This document shows positions 45,652 through 54,072 of a stretch of DNA of 64,000 nt, piece by piece. The position numbers and the translations under genes were made by a program. Positions within the stretch are counted from its first letter, which is position 1. Every line of letters begins with the position of its first letter. Source of the stretch: Serinibacter arcticus (GTDB taxonomy: Bacteria; Actinomycetota; Actinomycetes; Actinomycetales; Beutenbergiaceae); NCBI RefSeq assembly GCF_004786095.1, contig NZ_RHPJ01000002.1, positions 806,001-870,000 on the forward strand. The letters are read 5' to 3'. The notes below the pieces were generated by a model. That model had not been told where the DNA came from and ran no database searches. It saw only the letters and a list, made by a program, of their open reading frames with translations.

Positions 45652-46922
45652 CCCGTCGGCCCGGTGCCGCGGTCCGGACCCTCGGTCGCCCCGGGGTCGA
45701 CGCCGATCCCCGCGCGACGGCGCGTGGTCCGGTTGGCGTGCACCGAGTACCGCGGCACGAAGCGCCACAGCGCACCGGCGGCCCCGATCGAGAGCACGGC
45801 GACGGCGCCCACCCCGCCCGCCAGCGAGCCGAGCGCGGCCCCGGCGGACAGCGCGAGCGGACCGGCCGCGCTGCCCAGGTCCTGCAGCAGGCGCCACGCG
45901 CCCAGGAACTGCGCGCGCGTGGCGGGCGGGGCGACGTCGGCGCCGAGCGTCATGACGACGCCGGAACCCATGCCGTTCCCGAGCCCGAGCAGGAGCGCCA
46001 CGAGGCCGAGCCCCGTCGCCGTCGACGTGAACGGCACGAGCGCGAGCGCGAGGCCCATCGTCAGCATCGACGGGATGGCGATCCAGAGCCTGCCCCGTGC
46101 GTCCATGACCTTGCCGGCGGGGTAGAAGAGCAGCATGTCGACGGCGCCGGAGACGCCGAAGACCAGAGCCGTCGTCGTCGGGTCGAGACCGATGGCCGTG
46201 CCCCACAGCGGCAGCACGACCTGGCGCGCGCCGCGGATCAGTCCGATCGCGGCGATGGCGACGCCGAGCCGGGTCAGGACGCGCGAGTGCTCGCGCAGGA
46301 CGGTGGCGACGCCGGTGTGGCCCTCGCCCGCGCGGATCGTCTCCGCCCCCGGCAGCTCGCGCGAGACGGTCACGACCAGCCACGCGAGCAGCGACGTCGC
46401 GACGGCGAGCCCGAAGGCCCGCGCCGGTGAGCCGCCGGCCACCACCAGGGCGCCGAGGAAGGGGCCGACGAACAGCCCGATGCGGTGCACGCCGCCGAGC
46501 GTGGAGAGGGCGCGTGCCCGTCGCAGCGGCGGGACGACCGCGGTCAGGTAGGACTGGCGAGCGAGGCCGAAGACGGCGTCGGCGCACCCCATGAGGAACA
46601 GGCAGATCGCCAGGAGGAGGATCGACGGTGCCAGCGCGGCGCCCGCCATCGCGAGCGCCACCAGGAGGCACGCGACCTGCATGGCGCGGCGATCGCCGAT
46701 CCGGCCGGCCAGCGCCCCCGCGGGGATGTCGGCGACGATGTGGCCGATCGGCAGCATGGCGGCGAGCACGCCGGCGACGGCGAGACTCCCGCCCTGCGCG
46801 GTCACGACGGCCGGGACGAACGGGATGACGGCCCCGATGCCCGCCTCGACCACGATCGCCGGCAGGTACACGCCGGGCCACAGGCGTCGCAGGCTCCAGG
46901 CGTCGTCGGTCGTGGTCGTCAC
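45636..46922 (-). CDS. MFS transporter
   Basis: 428 aa with twelve membrane helices. The loop 2-3 motif is GALAGRIGDRRAMQVACLL and the matching motif in the second half is FYPAGKVMDARGRLWIAIP. Drug or small-molecule efflux is most likely; substrate not evident. GTG 46922 (VTTTTDDAW) is the probable start; an in-frame GTG 15 bp upstream is an alternative. A soluble Arg/Gly-rich tail of about 30 residues ends it. Confidence 0.86.
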   Translation of the reverse strand: MTTTTDDAWSLRRLWPGVYLPAIVVEAGIGAVIPFVPAVVTAQGGSLAVAGVLAAMLPIGHIVADIPAGALAGRIGDRRAMQVACLLVALAMAGAALAPSILLLAICLFLMGCADAVFGLARQSYLTAVVPPLRRARALSTLGGVHRIGLFVGPFLGALVVAGGSPARAFGLAVATSLLAWLVVTVSRELPGAETIRAGEGHTGVATVLREHSRVLTRLGVAIAAIGLIRGARQVVLPLWGTAIGLDPTTTALVFGVSGAVDMLLFYPAGKVMDARGRLWIAIPSMLTMGLALALVPFTSTATGLGLVALLLGLGNGMGSGVVMTLGADVAPPATRAQFLGAWRLLQDLGSAAGPLALSAGAALGSLAGGVGAVAVLSIGAAGALWRFVPRYSVHANRTTRRRAGIGVDPGATEGPDRGTGPTGQSPR

Positions 46923-46991
46923 GACCCCATCGTCACCCACGAGGCGCCGTGCGCAGGGAATAGCCGCGGCCGGCCCGCCCGTTGACCAGGT

Positions 46992-47666
46992 GTGAGCGAA
47001 CCCCTGACGGTCGAGATCTGGTCCGACGTGCAGTGCCCCTGGTGCTACATCGGCAAGCGGCGATTCGAGACGGCGCTCGCCGACTCGGGGGAGCGGGTGG
47101 CCATCACCTACCGCTCGTTCGAGCTCGCGCCCGACACCCCGGTCGACTACGACGGGACACCCGCCGACTACCTGAGCGAGCGCAAGGGCATCTCGCGCGA
47201 GCAGGCCGCCGAGATGATGGCCCACGTCACCGGTCTCGCGGCCCAGGAGGGGCTCGCCTACGACTTCGACCACGTGCACCAGACCAACACGGTGCTGGCG
47301 CACGAGCTGCTGCACCTGGCGCGCGAGCGCGGGCTGCAGGCCGAGCTGAAGGAGCGGCTGCTGGCGGCCTACTTCGAGCAGGGGCGGCACGTGGGGAGGG
47401 TGGAGGAGCTGGTGGCGCTGGGCACCGACGTCGGGCTCGACCCCGAGGAGATCCGCGCCGCGCTCGCCGACCACCGCTACCTCCCGGCCGTGAAGGCCGA
47501 CACCGCGCAGGCGGCCGCGTACGGCATCCGGGGCGTGCCGTTCTACGTGTTCGACGGCGCGCTCGGGGTGTCCGGCGCGCAGAGCCCCGAGACGTTCGTG
47601 GCGGCGCTGGCACAGGCGCGCGAGGCGCGCGACTCGGCGTCGGCCGGGGCCGGGGCGACGGCGTGA
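46992..47666 (+). CDS. FrnE-like DsbA-family thiol oxidoreductase
   Basis: 224 aa, cytoplasmic. Thioredoxin fold with the active site CPWC (15-18) in SDVQCPWCYIGKRRFE, a helical insertion and the cis-Pro loop GIRGVPFYVFDGALGVSGAQ near residue 180. FrnE-type proteins are disulfide isomerases tied to oxidative stress. Starts at GTG. A 51-aa frame with two Cys overlaps its stop by 4 bp. Confidence 0.9.
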   Translation: MSEPLTVEIWSDVQCPWCYIGKRRFETALADSGERVAITYRSFELAPDTPVDYDGTPADYLSERKGISREQAAEMMAHVTGLAAQEGLAYDFDHVHQTNTVLAHELLHLARERGLQAELKERLLAAYFEQGRHVGRVEELVALGTDVGLDPEEIRAALADHRYLPAVKADTAQAAAYGIRGVPFYVFDGALGVSGAQSPETFVAALAQAREARDSASAGAGATA

Positions 47667-47818
47667 CCGCATCGCCGCCGACGGGCCGTCCGGACGCGAG
47701 CGGCGTCGACCCGACCCGCCCCGCGCCGTCGCTCCTGACGTTCGTCACCGCCGTCGACGACGACGTGGAGACGGGACTGTGCATCGACGGCGTCTGCGCC
47801 GTCGACCCGCCTCGCTGA
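47663..47818 (+). CDS. Possible 51-residue protein with a Cys pair
   Basis: GTG 47663 shares GTGA with the end of the FrnE-like gene. The sequence is Pro/Asp-rich and ends with GLCIDGVCAVDPPR, so two Cys are spaced by four residues. A coupled small thiol protein next to a disulfide oxidoreductase would make sense, but no family is recognised and the frame could be incidental. Confidence 0.4.
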   Translation: MTASPPTGRPDASGVDPTRPAPSLLTFVTAVDDDVETGLCIDGVCAVDPPR

Positions 47819-47855
47819 CGACCCGACCGTCCGGACGCGTCGTCGGGCGGCCGCA

Positions 47856-47861
47856 TAGGGT
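47856..47861 (+). promoter_or_regulatory. -10 element of a leaderless promoter (NodA-like gene)
   Basis: TAGGGT, then a 6-bp spacer, then ATG at 47868. Confidence 0.5.
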
Positions 47862-47867
47862 CGACCG

Positions 47868-48398
47868 ATGACGACCTGGCGCACGGTTCGCGAGACCGAC
47901 CTCACCGCAGCCGACCACACCGCGCTCGCCGGCCTCCTGGCGCGGGCCTTCCCCGAGACCGACCTGCGGGGTCGGAGCTGGTGCTCCGAGAGACCCGAGC
48001 TGCGCCTCGTCGGCACGGACGACGACGGCGCCCCCGCCGCGCACCTCGCGGTCCTGCGCCGGTTCGTCAGGGTCGGCACGGCCGAGGTGCTCGTGGCGGA
48101 CACCGGCCTGGTCGCCGTCGACCCGTCGCGTCAGGGGACCGGCCTCGGGCTCGCGCTGCTGACCGAGGCAGCCCGCGTGCTCGCGGGGCTGGGCGTCCCG
48201 TTCGGCTTCCTCACCACCGGCCACGACCGCGAGGGCTTCTACTCCCGCGGCGGCTGGCGGCGCACCCCGACGCAGCTCACGCGCACGATCGAGCGCGACG
48301 AGTCCGTCCAGGTCTGGCGCGAGGCGTCGTTGCACCTCCCGCTCGGTCGGGGCGAGTTCCCGTCCGGCGAGATCACGCGCGACGGCTACGAGGTCTGA
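47868..48398 (+). CDS. NodA-like N-acyltransferase of the GNAT fold
   Basis: 176 aa. The block GRSWCSERPELRLVG, HLAVLRRFVRVG, VADTGLVAVDPSRQGTGLG and LGVPFGFLTTGHDREGFYSR follows rhizobial NodA segment by segment (as I recall, SRSW..RPELR, LLRRF.KVG, VAELGLYGVRPDLEGLGI, LGVPFAFG). The C-terminal PSGEITRDGYEV parallels its PAGTVIDRNGPEL. NodA transfers a fatty acyl chain to a deacetylated chito-oligosaccharide. No nodB or nodC lies nearby, so the acceptor here is unknown; an aminoglycoside acetyltransferase-like role is the alternative. Confidence 0.75.
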   Translation: MTTWRTVRETDLTAADHTALAGLLARAFPETDLRGRSWCSERPELRLVGTDDDGAPAAHLAVLRRFVRVGTAEVLVADTGLVAVDPSRQGTGLGLALLTEAARVLAGLGVPFGFLTTGHDREGFYSRGGWRRTPTQLTRTIERDESVQVWREASLHLPLGRGEFPSGEITRDGYEV

Positions 48399-48417
48399 GC
48401 ACCTCGCCGGAGCGCCG

Positions 48418-48819
48418 TCAGGCCTTGGTGACCAGCACCGCCATCGGCGCCTGCATGAGCACGCTCCGCACGGCGCTGCCGAGGATCAGCTTGCCGACCG
48501 GGGAGCGCCTCCTGGCACCGATCACGAGGGGGTCGGCCTCCACCCTGACGGCGAGATCGACCAGCACGTCGGCGACGTCGCCGCGCGTCGGTGCCGTCTC
48601 GACGCGCCAGGCCACCGCCTCGCCGCCCTCGACCTCCGCGGCCCGACGAGCGGTCTCGTCCCGGGCGGCCTCGACGTCCGGCCCGGCCGCCGCGTGCTCG
48701 ACCGTGTCGACCACGACGAGGACCGCGAGGTCGGTGCCGCGGCGCACCGCCTCGCGGACGGCCTCGCGCAGGGCGGCCTGACCCGCGGGGGTGCTGCTGA
48801 AGGCGACGCCGACGGTCAT
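48418..48819 (-). CDS. Universal stress protein (UspA family)
   Basis: 133 aa. Begins MTVGVAFSSTPAGQAALREA and ends with the ATP-site pattern GARRRSPVGKLILGSAVRSV (G-2x-G-9x-GS type, slightly altered). Single Usp domain. I place the start at ATG 48819 because a TAGGTT -10 element lies 6 bp upstream, implying a leaderless mRNA. GTG 48825, with GGAGG 10 bp before it, is the alternative. Confidence 0.87.
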   Translation of the reverse strand: MTVGVAFSSTPAGQAALREAVREAVRRGTDLAVLVVVDTVEHAAAGPDVEAARDETARRAAEVEGGEAVAWRVETAPTRGDVADVLVDLAVRVEADPLVIGARRRSPVGKLILGSAVRSVLMQAPMAVLVTKA

Positions 48820-48825
48820 GGCCAC

Positions 48826-48831
48826 AACCTA
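48826..48831 (-). promoter_or_regulatory. -10 element of a leaderless promoter (usp gene)
   Basis: TAGGTT, then a 6-bp spacer, then ATG at 48819. Confidence 0.45.
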
Positions 48832-48927
48832 CTCACCTCCCCCGTCGTGCGGCCAGTGTCACGTCGAGGTCGTCGACCGTGCCATGATTCCCGTCGAGAA
48901 CTGCTTCCGACGGCGAAGGTGGGACTG

Positions 48928-49929
48928 GTGAGGACGCGATCGGTGGTGCAGCGCGTGGTCGGCGTCGTGGTCGTCGGCGCTCTGACCGTGCTCGCGGTGA
49001 TCGACGCACGGGGGGCCGGTGAGGGCGCGGGTGCCCGCACCACGCTGACCCTGGTCGCACCGGCGGCGGTCGGCGGCGGCTGGGACCTCGTGGCGCGGGA
49101 GTCGCAGCAGGCGCTGCGCAGCGACGGCGTCGTCGGGTCGGTCAGCGTCGTGAACATCCCCGGTGCCGGCGGCACGATCGGCCTGAGCCAGCTCGCCGAG
49201 CTCGAGGGGGACTCGCAGACCCTGATGGTGACCGGGACCGTGATGCTCGGCGGCATCGCCCAGTCCGGCAGCTCCACCACGCTGGCCGACACCACCCCCG
49301 TCGCACGGCTCGCCGAGGACTTCGAGGTGATCGCGGTGCCCGCGGACTCGCCGTTCCAGACCCTCGAGGACTTCGTCGCGGCCTGGACCGCCGACCCGGC
49401 CGGCCTGCCGATCGGTGGCGGCTCGGCCGGCGGCATCGACCACCTGGTCGCCGCCCAGCTCGCAGGATCGCTCGGGATCGTGCCGGAGGACCTCGTCTAC
49501 ACGCCGCACGCGGGCGGCGGCGAGCTGACCCAGTCGTTGACCTCGACGGCGGCCGGCACCGTCAACGTCGGGATCAGCGGCTACAACGACTTCCGCGACC
49601 TGATCGAGGGCGGCCGGTTGCGGGCGCTCGCGGTCGTCGCGCCGGAGCGGCTCCCCGGCATCGAGGTCCCCACGATGATCGAGCTCGGCTACCCCGAGGT
49701 CGACCTCGTGAACTGGCGCGGGCTGGTGGCGCCCGCGGGCATCACCGACGACGAGCGCGACGAGCTGATCGCCGTCGTGGAGGAGATGGTCCAGACCGAG
49801 AGCTGGGCGGAGGCCGTCGAGCTCAACCGGTGGGTGCCCAGCCCGCTGTACGGCGAGGAGTTCGCGGCCTTCGTCGAGACCGAGCAGGCGCGGATCGGCG
49901 TGCTCGTCGAGGAGCTGGGGCTCTCGTGA
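48928..49929 (+). CDS. tctC: Tripartite tricarboxylate transporter binding protein TctC
   Basis: 333 aa. N-terminal membrane/signal segment (about 8-25, no lipobox Cys). The TctC/Bug fold follows with APAAVGGGWDLVARESQQAL, GGSAGGIDHLVAAQLA and YTPHAGGGELTQSLTS. It binds citrate or another carboxylate outside the cell and passes it to TctAB. GTG 48928 has GAAGG 8 bp upstream. Four-base overlap (GTGA) with tctB. Confidence 0.9.
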   Translation: MRTRSVVQRVVGVVVVGALTVLAVIDARGAGEGAGARTTLTLVAPAAVGGGWDLVARESQQALRSDGVVGSVSVVNIPGAGGTIGLSQLAELEGDSQTLMVTGTVMLGGIAQSGSSTTLADTTPVARLAEDFEVIAVPADSPFQTLEDFVAAWTADPAGLPIGGGSAGGIDHLVAAQLAGSLGIVPEDLVYTPHAGGGELTQSLTSTAAGTVNVGISGYNDFRDLIEGGRLRALAVVAPERLPGIEVPTMIELGYPEVDLVNWRGLVAPAGITDDERDELIAVVEEMVQTESWAEAVELNRWVPSPLYGEEFAAFVETEQARIGVLVEELGLS

Positions 49930-50435
49930 GCGAGCGCAGGCAGCTCGGAGCCCTGGTCATCCCCGTCGTCCTGCTCGCGGTCGGCGTCACGCTCGTGACG
50001 GGCATCCTCACGATGGACGAGGCCGGTGAGGGCGGGCTCTTCGGGCCCAAGGCGTTCCCGTGGGTGATCGCGGTCCTGTGCCTCGTCGTCGCCGTCCTGA
50101 TGGCGGTCCAGGTGCTCCGCCCGAGCACCACCCCGCCGACCGCCGACCCCGGTGACGAGGCCGACGAGATCCTCGACGGCGAGCCGGAGGCGCCCGAGGG
50201 CACGAACTGGCGCGGCGTGGCGATCGTGGTCGGCGGCGTCCTGCTGTTCATCCTGCTCCTCGAGCCGGTCGGCTGGCTGATCTCCGCCACGCTGCTGTTC
50301 GCCGTCGTCGCCGTCGGCATGGGGGCGCGCAACCACGTCGTCAGCCTCGTCGCCGGTCTCGGCCTGGCAGCCGCCATCCAGCTCCTGTTCGGCGGGTTGC
50401 TGGGCATCCACATCCCTCCCGGAATCCTGGGGTGA
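49926..50435 (+). CDS. tctB: Tripartite tricarboxylate transporter small permease TctB
   Basis: 169 aa, four membrane helices in two pairs split by an acidic loop (about 58-95: PSTTPPTADPGDEADEILDG). Typical first segment ends in GLFGPKAFPWVIAVLCLVVA. It forms the membrane unit with TctA, which starts 4 bp later. Confidence 0.9.
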   Translation: MSERRQLGALVIPVVLLAVGVTLVTGILTMDEAGEGGLFGPKAFPWVIAVLCLVVAVLMAVQVLRPSTTPPTADPGDEADEILDGEPEAPEGTNWRGVAIVVGGVLLFILLLEPVGWLISATLLFAVVAVGMGARNHVVSLVAGLGLAAAIQLLFGGLLGIHIPPGILG

Positions 50436-50439
50436 CCCG

Positions 50440-51942
50440 ATGGAACAGCTGACCAACCTCGCCGGTGGCTTCGCCGACGCGCTCACCCTGTCCAACCTGC
50501 TGTTCGTCCTCATCGGCGCGGTGCTGGGCACCGCGGTGGGCGTGCTTCCGGGACTCGGCTCGGCCATGGCGGTGGCCCTGCTGCTGCCGCTGACCGCCAG
50601 CCTCGACCCGCTGGCCGCGCTCGCGATGTTCGCCGGCATCTACTTCGGCGGGCTGTTCGGCGACTCGATCGCCGGCATCCTCATGAACACCCCCGGCAAC
50701 AGCACGGCGATCGCGTCGTCGCTCGAGGGCCACCGCATGGCGCGCGCGGGGCGTGCGCCGCAGGCCCTGGCGACGGCGGCGATCGGCGCGTTCATCGGCG
50801 GCATCATCGCCACGGTGCTCGTGGTGTTCTTCGCGCCGTCGATGGCCGACCTCGCGAACCGCTTCGGTCCGGCGGAGTTCTTCGCGCTGGCGGTGTTCGC
50901 GTTCGTCGCGATCGCGACCGTCGTCTCCGACTCGGCGATCCGCGGCCTCGCGGCGCTGGCGATCGGGCTCGCGCTGGCCGTCGTCGGGATCGACCAGCCC
51001 ACCGGGACGCAGCGGTTCACGTTCGAGCTCCGCCCGCTGTTCGACGGCGTCGACATCGTGGTGATCACGGTGGCGCTGCTCGCGGTCGGCGAGGTCATCC
51101 ACCAGGCGTCCAAGGTGGGGTTCGCGGACGAGGCGAAGCTCATCCCGACCGGCGGTCAGCCGTTCCTCAGCCGGGCCGAGATCCGTCAGGCGCTGCCCGC
51201 GTGGCTCCGCGGAACCGGGTTCGGGGTGCCGTTCGGCGTCATCCCCGCCGGCGGAGCCGAGGTTCCCACGTTTCTCGCCTACGGCACCGAGCGGGCGCTG
51301 GACCGGCGATCGGCGGACCCGCAGTTCGGCAAGGGTTCGATCAAGGGCGTCGCCGGGCCCGAGGCGGCGGGCAACGCGACGGCGGGGACCGCGATGGGTG
51401 CGCTCCTGACCCTCGGACTGCCGACCTCGGCGACGGCCGCGGTGCTGCTGATCGCCTTCCGGCAGTACGGGATGCAGCCGGGACCGCTCCTGTTCGAGCG
51501 CAACGGCGAGATCGTCTGGGCGCTGCTGGCGAGCCTCTTCATCGCGATGGTCGTGCTGCTCATCCTCAACCTCCCCGTGGCACCCCTGTGGGCGAAGCTG
51601 CTCAAGGTGCCGAAGGCGTACCTGTACGCGGGGATCAGCCTGCTCGCGGCGTTCGGGGTGTACGCGGCGGCGGCGAGCACCACCGACCTGCTCCTGATGC
51701 TCGGCATCGGGCTGCTCGGGTTCGCGATGCGCCGCTACGACGTCCCGCTGGCCCCGGTGCTGATCGCGGTCATCCTCGGGCCGCTGGCCGAGTACTCCCT
51801 GCGCGACGCCATGGCCAACTCCGGCAACGACCCCGCCGTGCTGGTGAGCAGTCCGATCACGATCGGGCTCTACGCCGTGCTCGTGGCCGGGGTCGCCTGG
51901 GCGGTGCTGCGGCGCCGTCGCGCGGTGCGCGCCGACTTCTGA
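50440..51942 (+). CDS. tctA: Tripartite tricarboxylate transporter large permease TctA
   Basis: 500 aa, about ten to twelve membrane helices. Family signatures include GTAVGVLPGLGSAMAVALLLPLT, YFGGLFGDSIAGILMNTPGN and GVAGPEAAGNATAGTAMGAL. Sodium-driven uptake of di- or tricarboxylates with TctC and TctB. A TctDE two-component system, often adjacent elsewhere, is absent. Confidence 0.95.
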   Translation: MEQLTNLAGGFADALTLSNLLFVLIGAVLGTAVGVLPGLGSAMAVALLLPLTASLDPLAALAMFAGIYFGGLFGDSIAGILMNTPGNSTAIASSLEGHRMARAGRAPQALATAAIGAFIGGIIATVLVVFFAPSMADLANRFGPAEFFALAVFAFVAIATVVSDSAIRGLAALAIGLALAVVGIDQPTGTQRFTFELRPLFDGVDIVVITVALLAVGEVIHQASKVGFADEAKLIPTGGQPFLSRAEIRQALPAWLRGTGFGVPFGVIPAGGAEVPTFLAYGTERALDRRSADPQFGKGSIKGVAGPEAAGNATAGTAMGALLTLGLPTSATAAVLLIAFRQYGMQPGPLLFERNGEIVWALLASLFIAMVVLLILNLPVAPLWAKLLKVPKAYLYAGISLLAAFGVYAAAASTTDLLLMLGIGLLGFAMRRYDVPLAPVLIAVILGPLAEYSLRDAMANSGNDPAVLVSSPITIGLYAVLVAGVAWAVLRRRRAVRADF

Positions 51943-51957
51943 GCCGGCCCTCCCGGC

Positions 51958-52848
51958 TCAGTCCTCGAGCGTGAACGCGCCGCTCGCGTCGGTGAACACC
52001 GCCGTCTGGCCCTCCTGCGCCGTGCTCGTGAAGCCCTCGGTCCACGGGAAGCGCGCGAGGTAGCTCGTCCGCGACCAGAAGGTGTGGTTGCCGCTGTCGG
52101 CCATGTACTCCGGCGACTCGCGCCCCGTGACCGAGTGGAACACCCCGTCCTCGAACGTCAGCCAGCGCGGCGGGTGCTGCTCGTGGAGCCGCGACAGCAT
52201 CACGACGGAGCCGTCCCTCGGGGGACCGGAGGCCGCGGGGGCCGCGCTGCCGGCAGCATCACCGCCACCCGCGTTCGGCCCGACGTGACCGTCGACGACA
52301 CCCTCCCGCGTCACGTCCAGCAGTCGCTCGAGCGATCCGGCCCGCTCGAGCAGGCCGTCCCAGCCGTGCGTCGCGACGACGGCGGCCTCGCCGTCGGTCA
52401 GCAGACGCAGCGTCCGCACGTGACCCGCGAGCGTGCCGTCCGCCTCGCGGACCTCGTCGAAGGAGTCACCCCAGCGCGAGGACGTCGCCACGATCGCGGT
52501 GATGCGGGTCCCGAGGAGGAACGGCTGCGAGCTGCGCCACGGCGATCCGACCGGGGGCGTGCGGCGATGGTGCGCGACGTCGTCGCAGACGAGGCGCAGC
52601 GCGATCAGGCCGGCACCCTCCTGGCCGTGCGGCACCTCGACCGCGAGCTCGACAGGGAGCCCCGCCCCGACCGGCAGGCGCGAGACACCGGCGGTCGCCA
52701 GGAGTACCGACCCCTCCGGCAGGTCCTTCTCGACCACGAGGACCGAGCCGCCGATGCGCTCGTCGTGCACGCGTGGCGGGAGGCCGCGGGCGTCGAAGAC
52801 GTGGGCGGGGAAGGCTTCGGACGAGGGCACGAGAGGGAGGTCGCTCAT
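51958..52848 (-). CDS. Hypothetical soluble protein
   Basis: 296 aa, no signal or membrane helix, acidic. Two parts are visible: an enzyme-like alpha/beta N-terminal part (about 1-190, with a VEVPHGQEGAGLIALRLV strand-helix unit), then a Gly/Ala linker and a C-terminal part with aromatic residues (NHTFWSRTSYLARFPWTEGF). A loose likeness to suppressor-of-fused domains is not strong enough to name it. Leaderless-type promoter upstream. Lies between tctA and xylR. Confidence 0.65.
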   Translation of the reverse strand: MSDLPLVPSSEAFPAHVFDARGLPPRVHDERIGGSVLVVEKDLPEGSVLLATAGVSRLPVGAGLPVELAVEVPHGQEGAGLIALRLVCDDVAHHRRTPPVGSPWRSSQPFLLGTRITAIVATSSRWGDSFDEVREADGTLAGHVRTLRLLTDGEAAVVATHGWDGLLERAGSLERLLDVTREGVVDGHVGPNAGGGDAAGSAAPAASGPPRDGSVVMLSRLHEQHPPRWLTFEDGVFHSVTGRESPEYMADSGNHTFWSRTSYLARFPWTEGFTSTAQEGQTAVFTDASGAFTLED

Positions 52849-52856
52849 GCGCGACG

Positions 52857-52862
52857 ACGGTA
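52857..52862 (-). promoter_or_regulatory. -10 element of a leaderless promoter (52848 gene)
   Basis: TACCGT, then an 8-bp spacer, then ATG at 52848. Confidence 0.5.
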
Positions 52863-52869
52863 GCGGACG

Positions 52870-53997
52870 TCAGGTGCGCAGCAGGGACTCGGGGTTGGCC
52901 AGCGCGGCGAGCACGGGGGACAGCGCCGCCCCCTGCAGCCCCGGGAGCTCGCGTACCTGCGCGCGCTGCACGTCGACGGGCGCCCAGGGGTAGGCGAGCA
53001 CGCGGGTGGCGAGCTCCGCCGTCAGCGCGTCGTGCAGTCGGGGGAGGAGGTCGCCGAGCGCCCCGCCCACGACGACGGCGGCGACGTCGAGCACGTTGAC
53101 GGCGCTGGCCAGACCGATCCCGAGCGCCCTGCCGACGTCGGACGGGGCGAGCCGCGCCAGCCCCTGGGCGCCCGCGTACTGCTCGAGGCAGCCCGTCGCG
53201 CCGCAGCGGCAGTCGGGCCCGGCCGGGTCCACCACGACGTGGCCGAGCTCGCTCGCGAACCCGTGCACCCCGCCCTGGACCACGCCGTCGACCACGTGGG
53301 CGCCACCGACGCCGACGCCCCCGGAGATGTACAGGAACGTGCTGGCGGGGCGGGCGTGGGACTCGGCGAGCGCGGCGAGCGACGCCTCGTTTCCGACAGC
53401 GACCGGGACGTCGGGCGCGACGTCCGTCAGGGCCGCCGCGGCGTCGACGTCGATCCACCCCAGCCGGGGGGCGTCCAGCACCACGCCGTCGCGCACGATG
53501 CCGGGGACGGCGAGGGTGGTGCCCAGCAGCACCAGGTCGGGGTGCGCGGCCCGAGCGGCGGCGAGGGCCGTGGTCGCCAGCGCGGCGACCGAGGCCAGCG
53601 CCGCGGCGGGCGCAGGCGAGGCGAAGTCGCCGCGGACCTCGCGGAACGCCAGGCGCTCGCCGCGCAGGTCGACGACGACGGCGCACAGGTGGTTGGCACC
53701 GATCTCCACCCCGAGCCCGGCCACCGTGGCGACGGCCAGGCGCACGGGCGACGCGGGCCGACCGACGCCGCCGGCCGCGGGAGCGGGGGCCCACTCGAGC
53801 ACGCGGGCCTCGATCAGCACCTCGACCAGGCTGGACACGGTCGCCCGCGTCAGACCGGTGGCCGAGGCGACGTCGGCGCGTGAGACCGTGCCGGCGCGCG
53901 CCACGTGCTCGACCACGAGCGCGAGGTTCTGGCTGCGCAGCCCCGCCTGACGAGCGGCACCACGAGGGGAGAGGCGGGGCTCGCCGTCGAGGATCAC
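52870..53997 (-). CDS. xylR: ROK-family xylose-type repressor
   Basis: 375 aa. N-terminal helix-turn-helix (about 22-70: VEHVARAGTVSRADVASATGLTRATVSSLVEVL). The sugar-kinase-like ROK domain follows, with ELGHVVVDPAG and the zinc/ROK motif CRCGATGCLEQYAG. Divergent from xylAB, so it should repress them until xylose binds. I prefer GTG 53997: a TACCGT -10 (54009-54004) lies 6 bp before it and no ribosome site supports ATG 54015 or 54033. Confidence 0.88.
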   Translation of the reverse strand: MILDGEPRLSPRGAARQAGLRSQNLALVVEHVARAGTVSRADVASATGLTRATVSSLVEVLIEARVLEWAPAPAAGGVGRPASPVRLAVATVAGLGVEIGANHLCAVVVDLRGERLAFREVRGDFASPAPAAALASVAALATTALAAARAAHPDLVLLGTTLAVPGIVRDGVVLDAPRLGWIDVDAAAALTDVAPDVPVAVGNEASLAALAESHARPASTFLYISGGVGVGGAHVVDGVVQGGVHGFASELGHVVVDPAGPDCRCGATGCLEQYAGAQGLARLAPSDVGRALGIGLASAVNVLDVAAVVVGGALGDLLPRLHDALTAELATRVLAYPWAPVDVQRAQVRELPGLQGAALSPVLAALANPESLLRT

Positions 53998-54000
53998 GCC

Positions 54001-54030
54001 TTGACGGTAGCGCATCGAGACCGATAAGTT
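54001..54030 (+). promoter_or_regulatory. Candidate xylA promoter
   Basis: TTGACG (54001-54006) and TAAGTT (54025-54030) with an 18-bp spacer, 42 bp before the xylA start. The -35 box overlaps the oppositely oriented xylR -10. Confidence 0.6.
54004..54009 (-). promoter_or_regulatory. -10 element of a leaderless promoter (xylR)
   Basis: TACCGT on the minus strand, then CAAGGC, then GTG at 53997. Confidence 0.5.
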
Positions 54031-54042
54031 CATCCGGTAAAC
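54028..54042. promoter_or_regulatory. Candidate XylR operator
   Basis: Imperfect inverted repeat GTTCA-N5-TAAAC over the xylA -10/+1 region and the likely xylR -35 region, so one bound repressor could block both genes. Confidence 0.5.
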
Positions 54043-54072
54043 GAATCTCGACGACGAGCGAATGAGGCAGCG

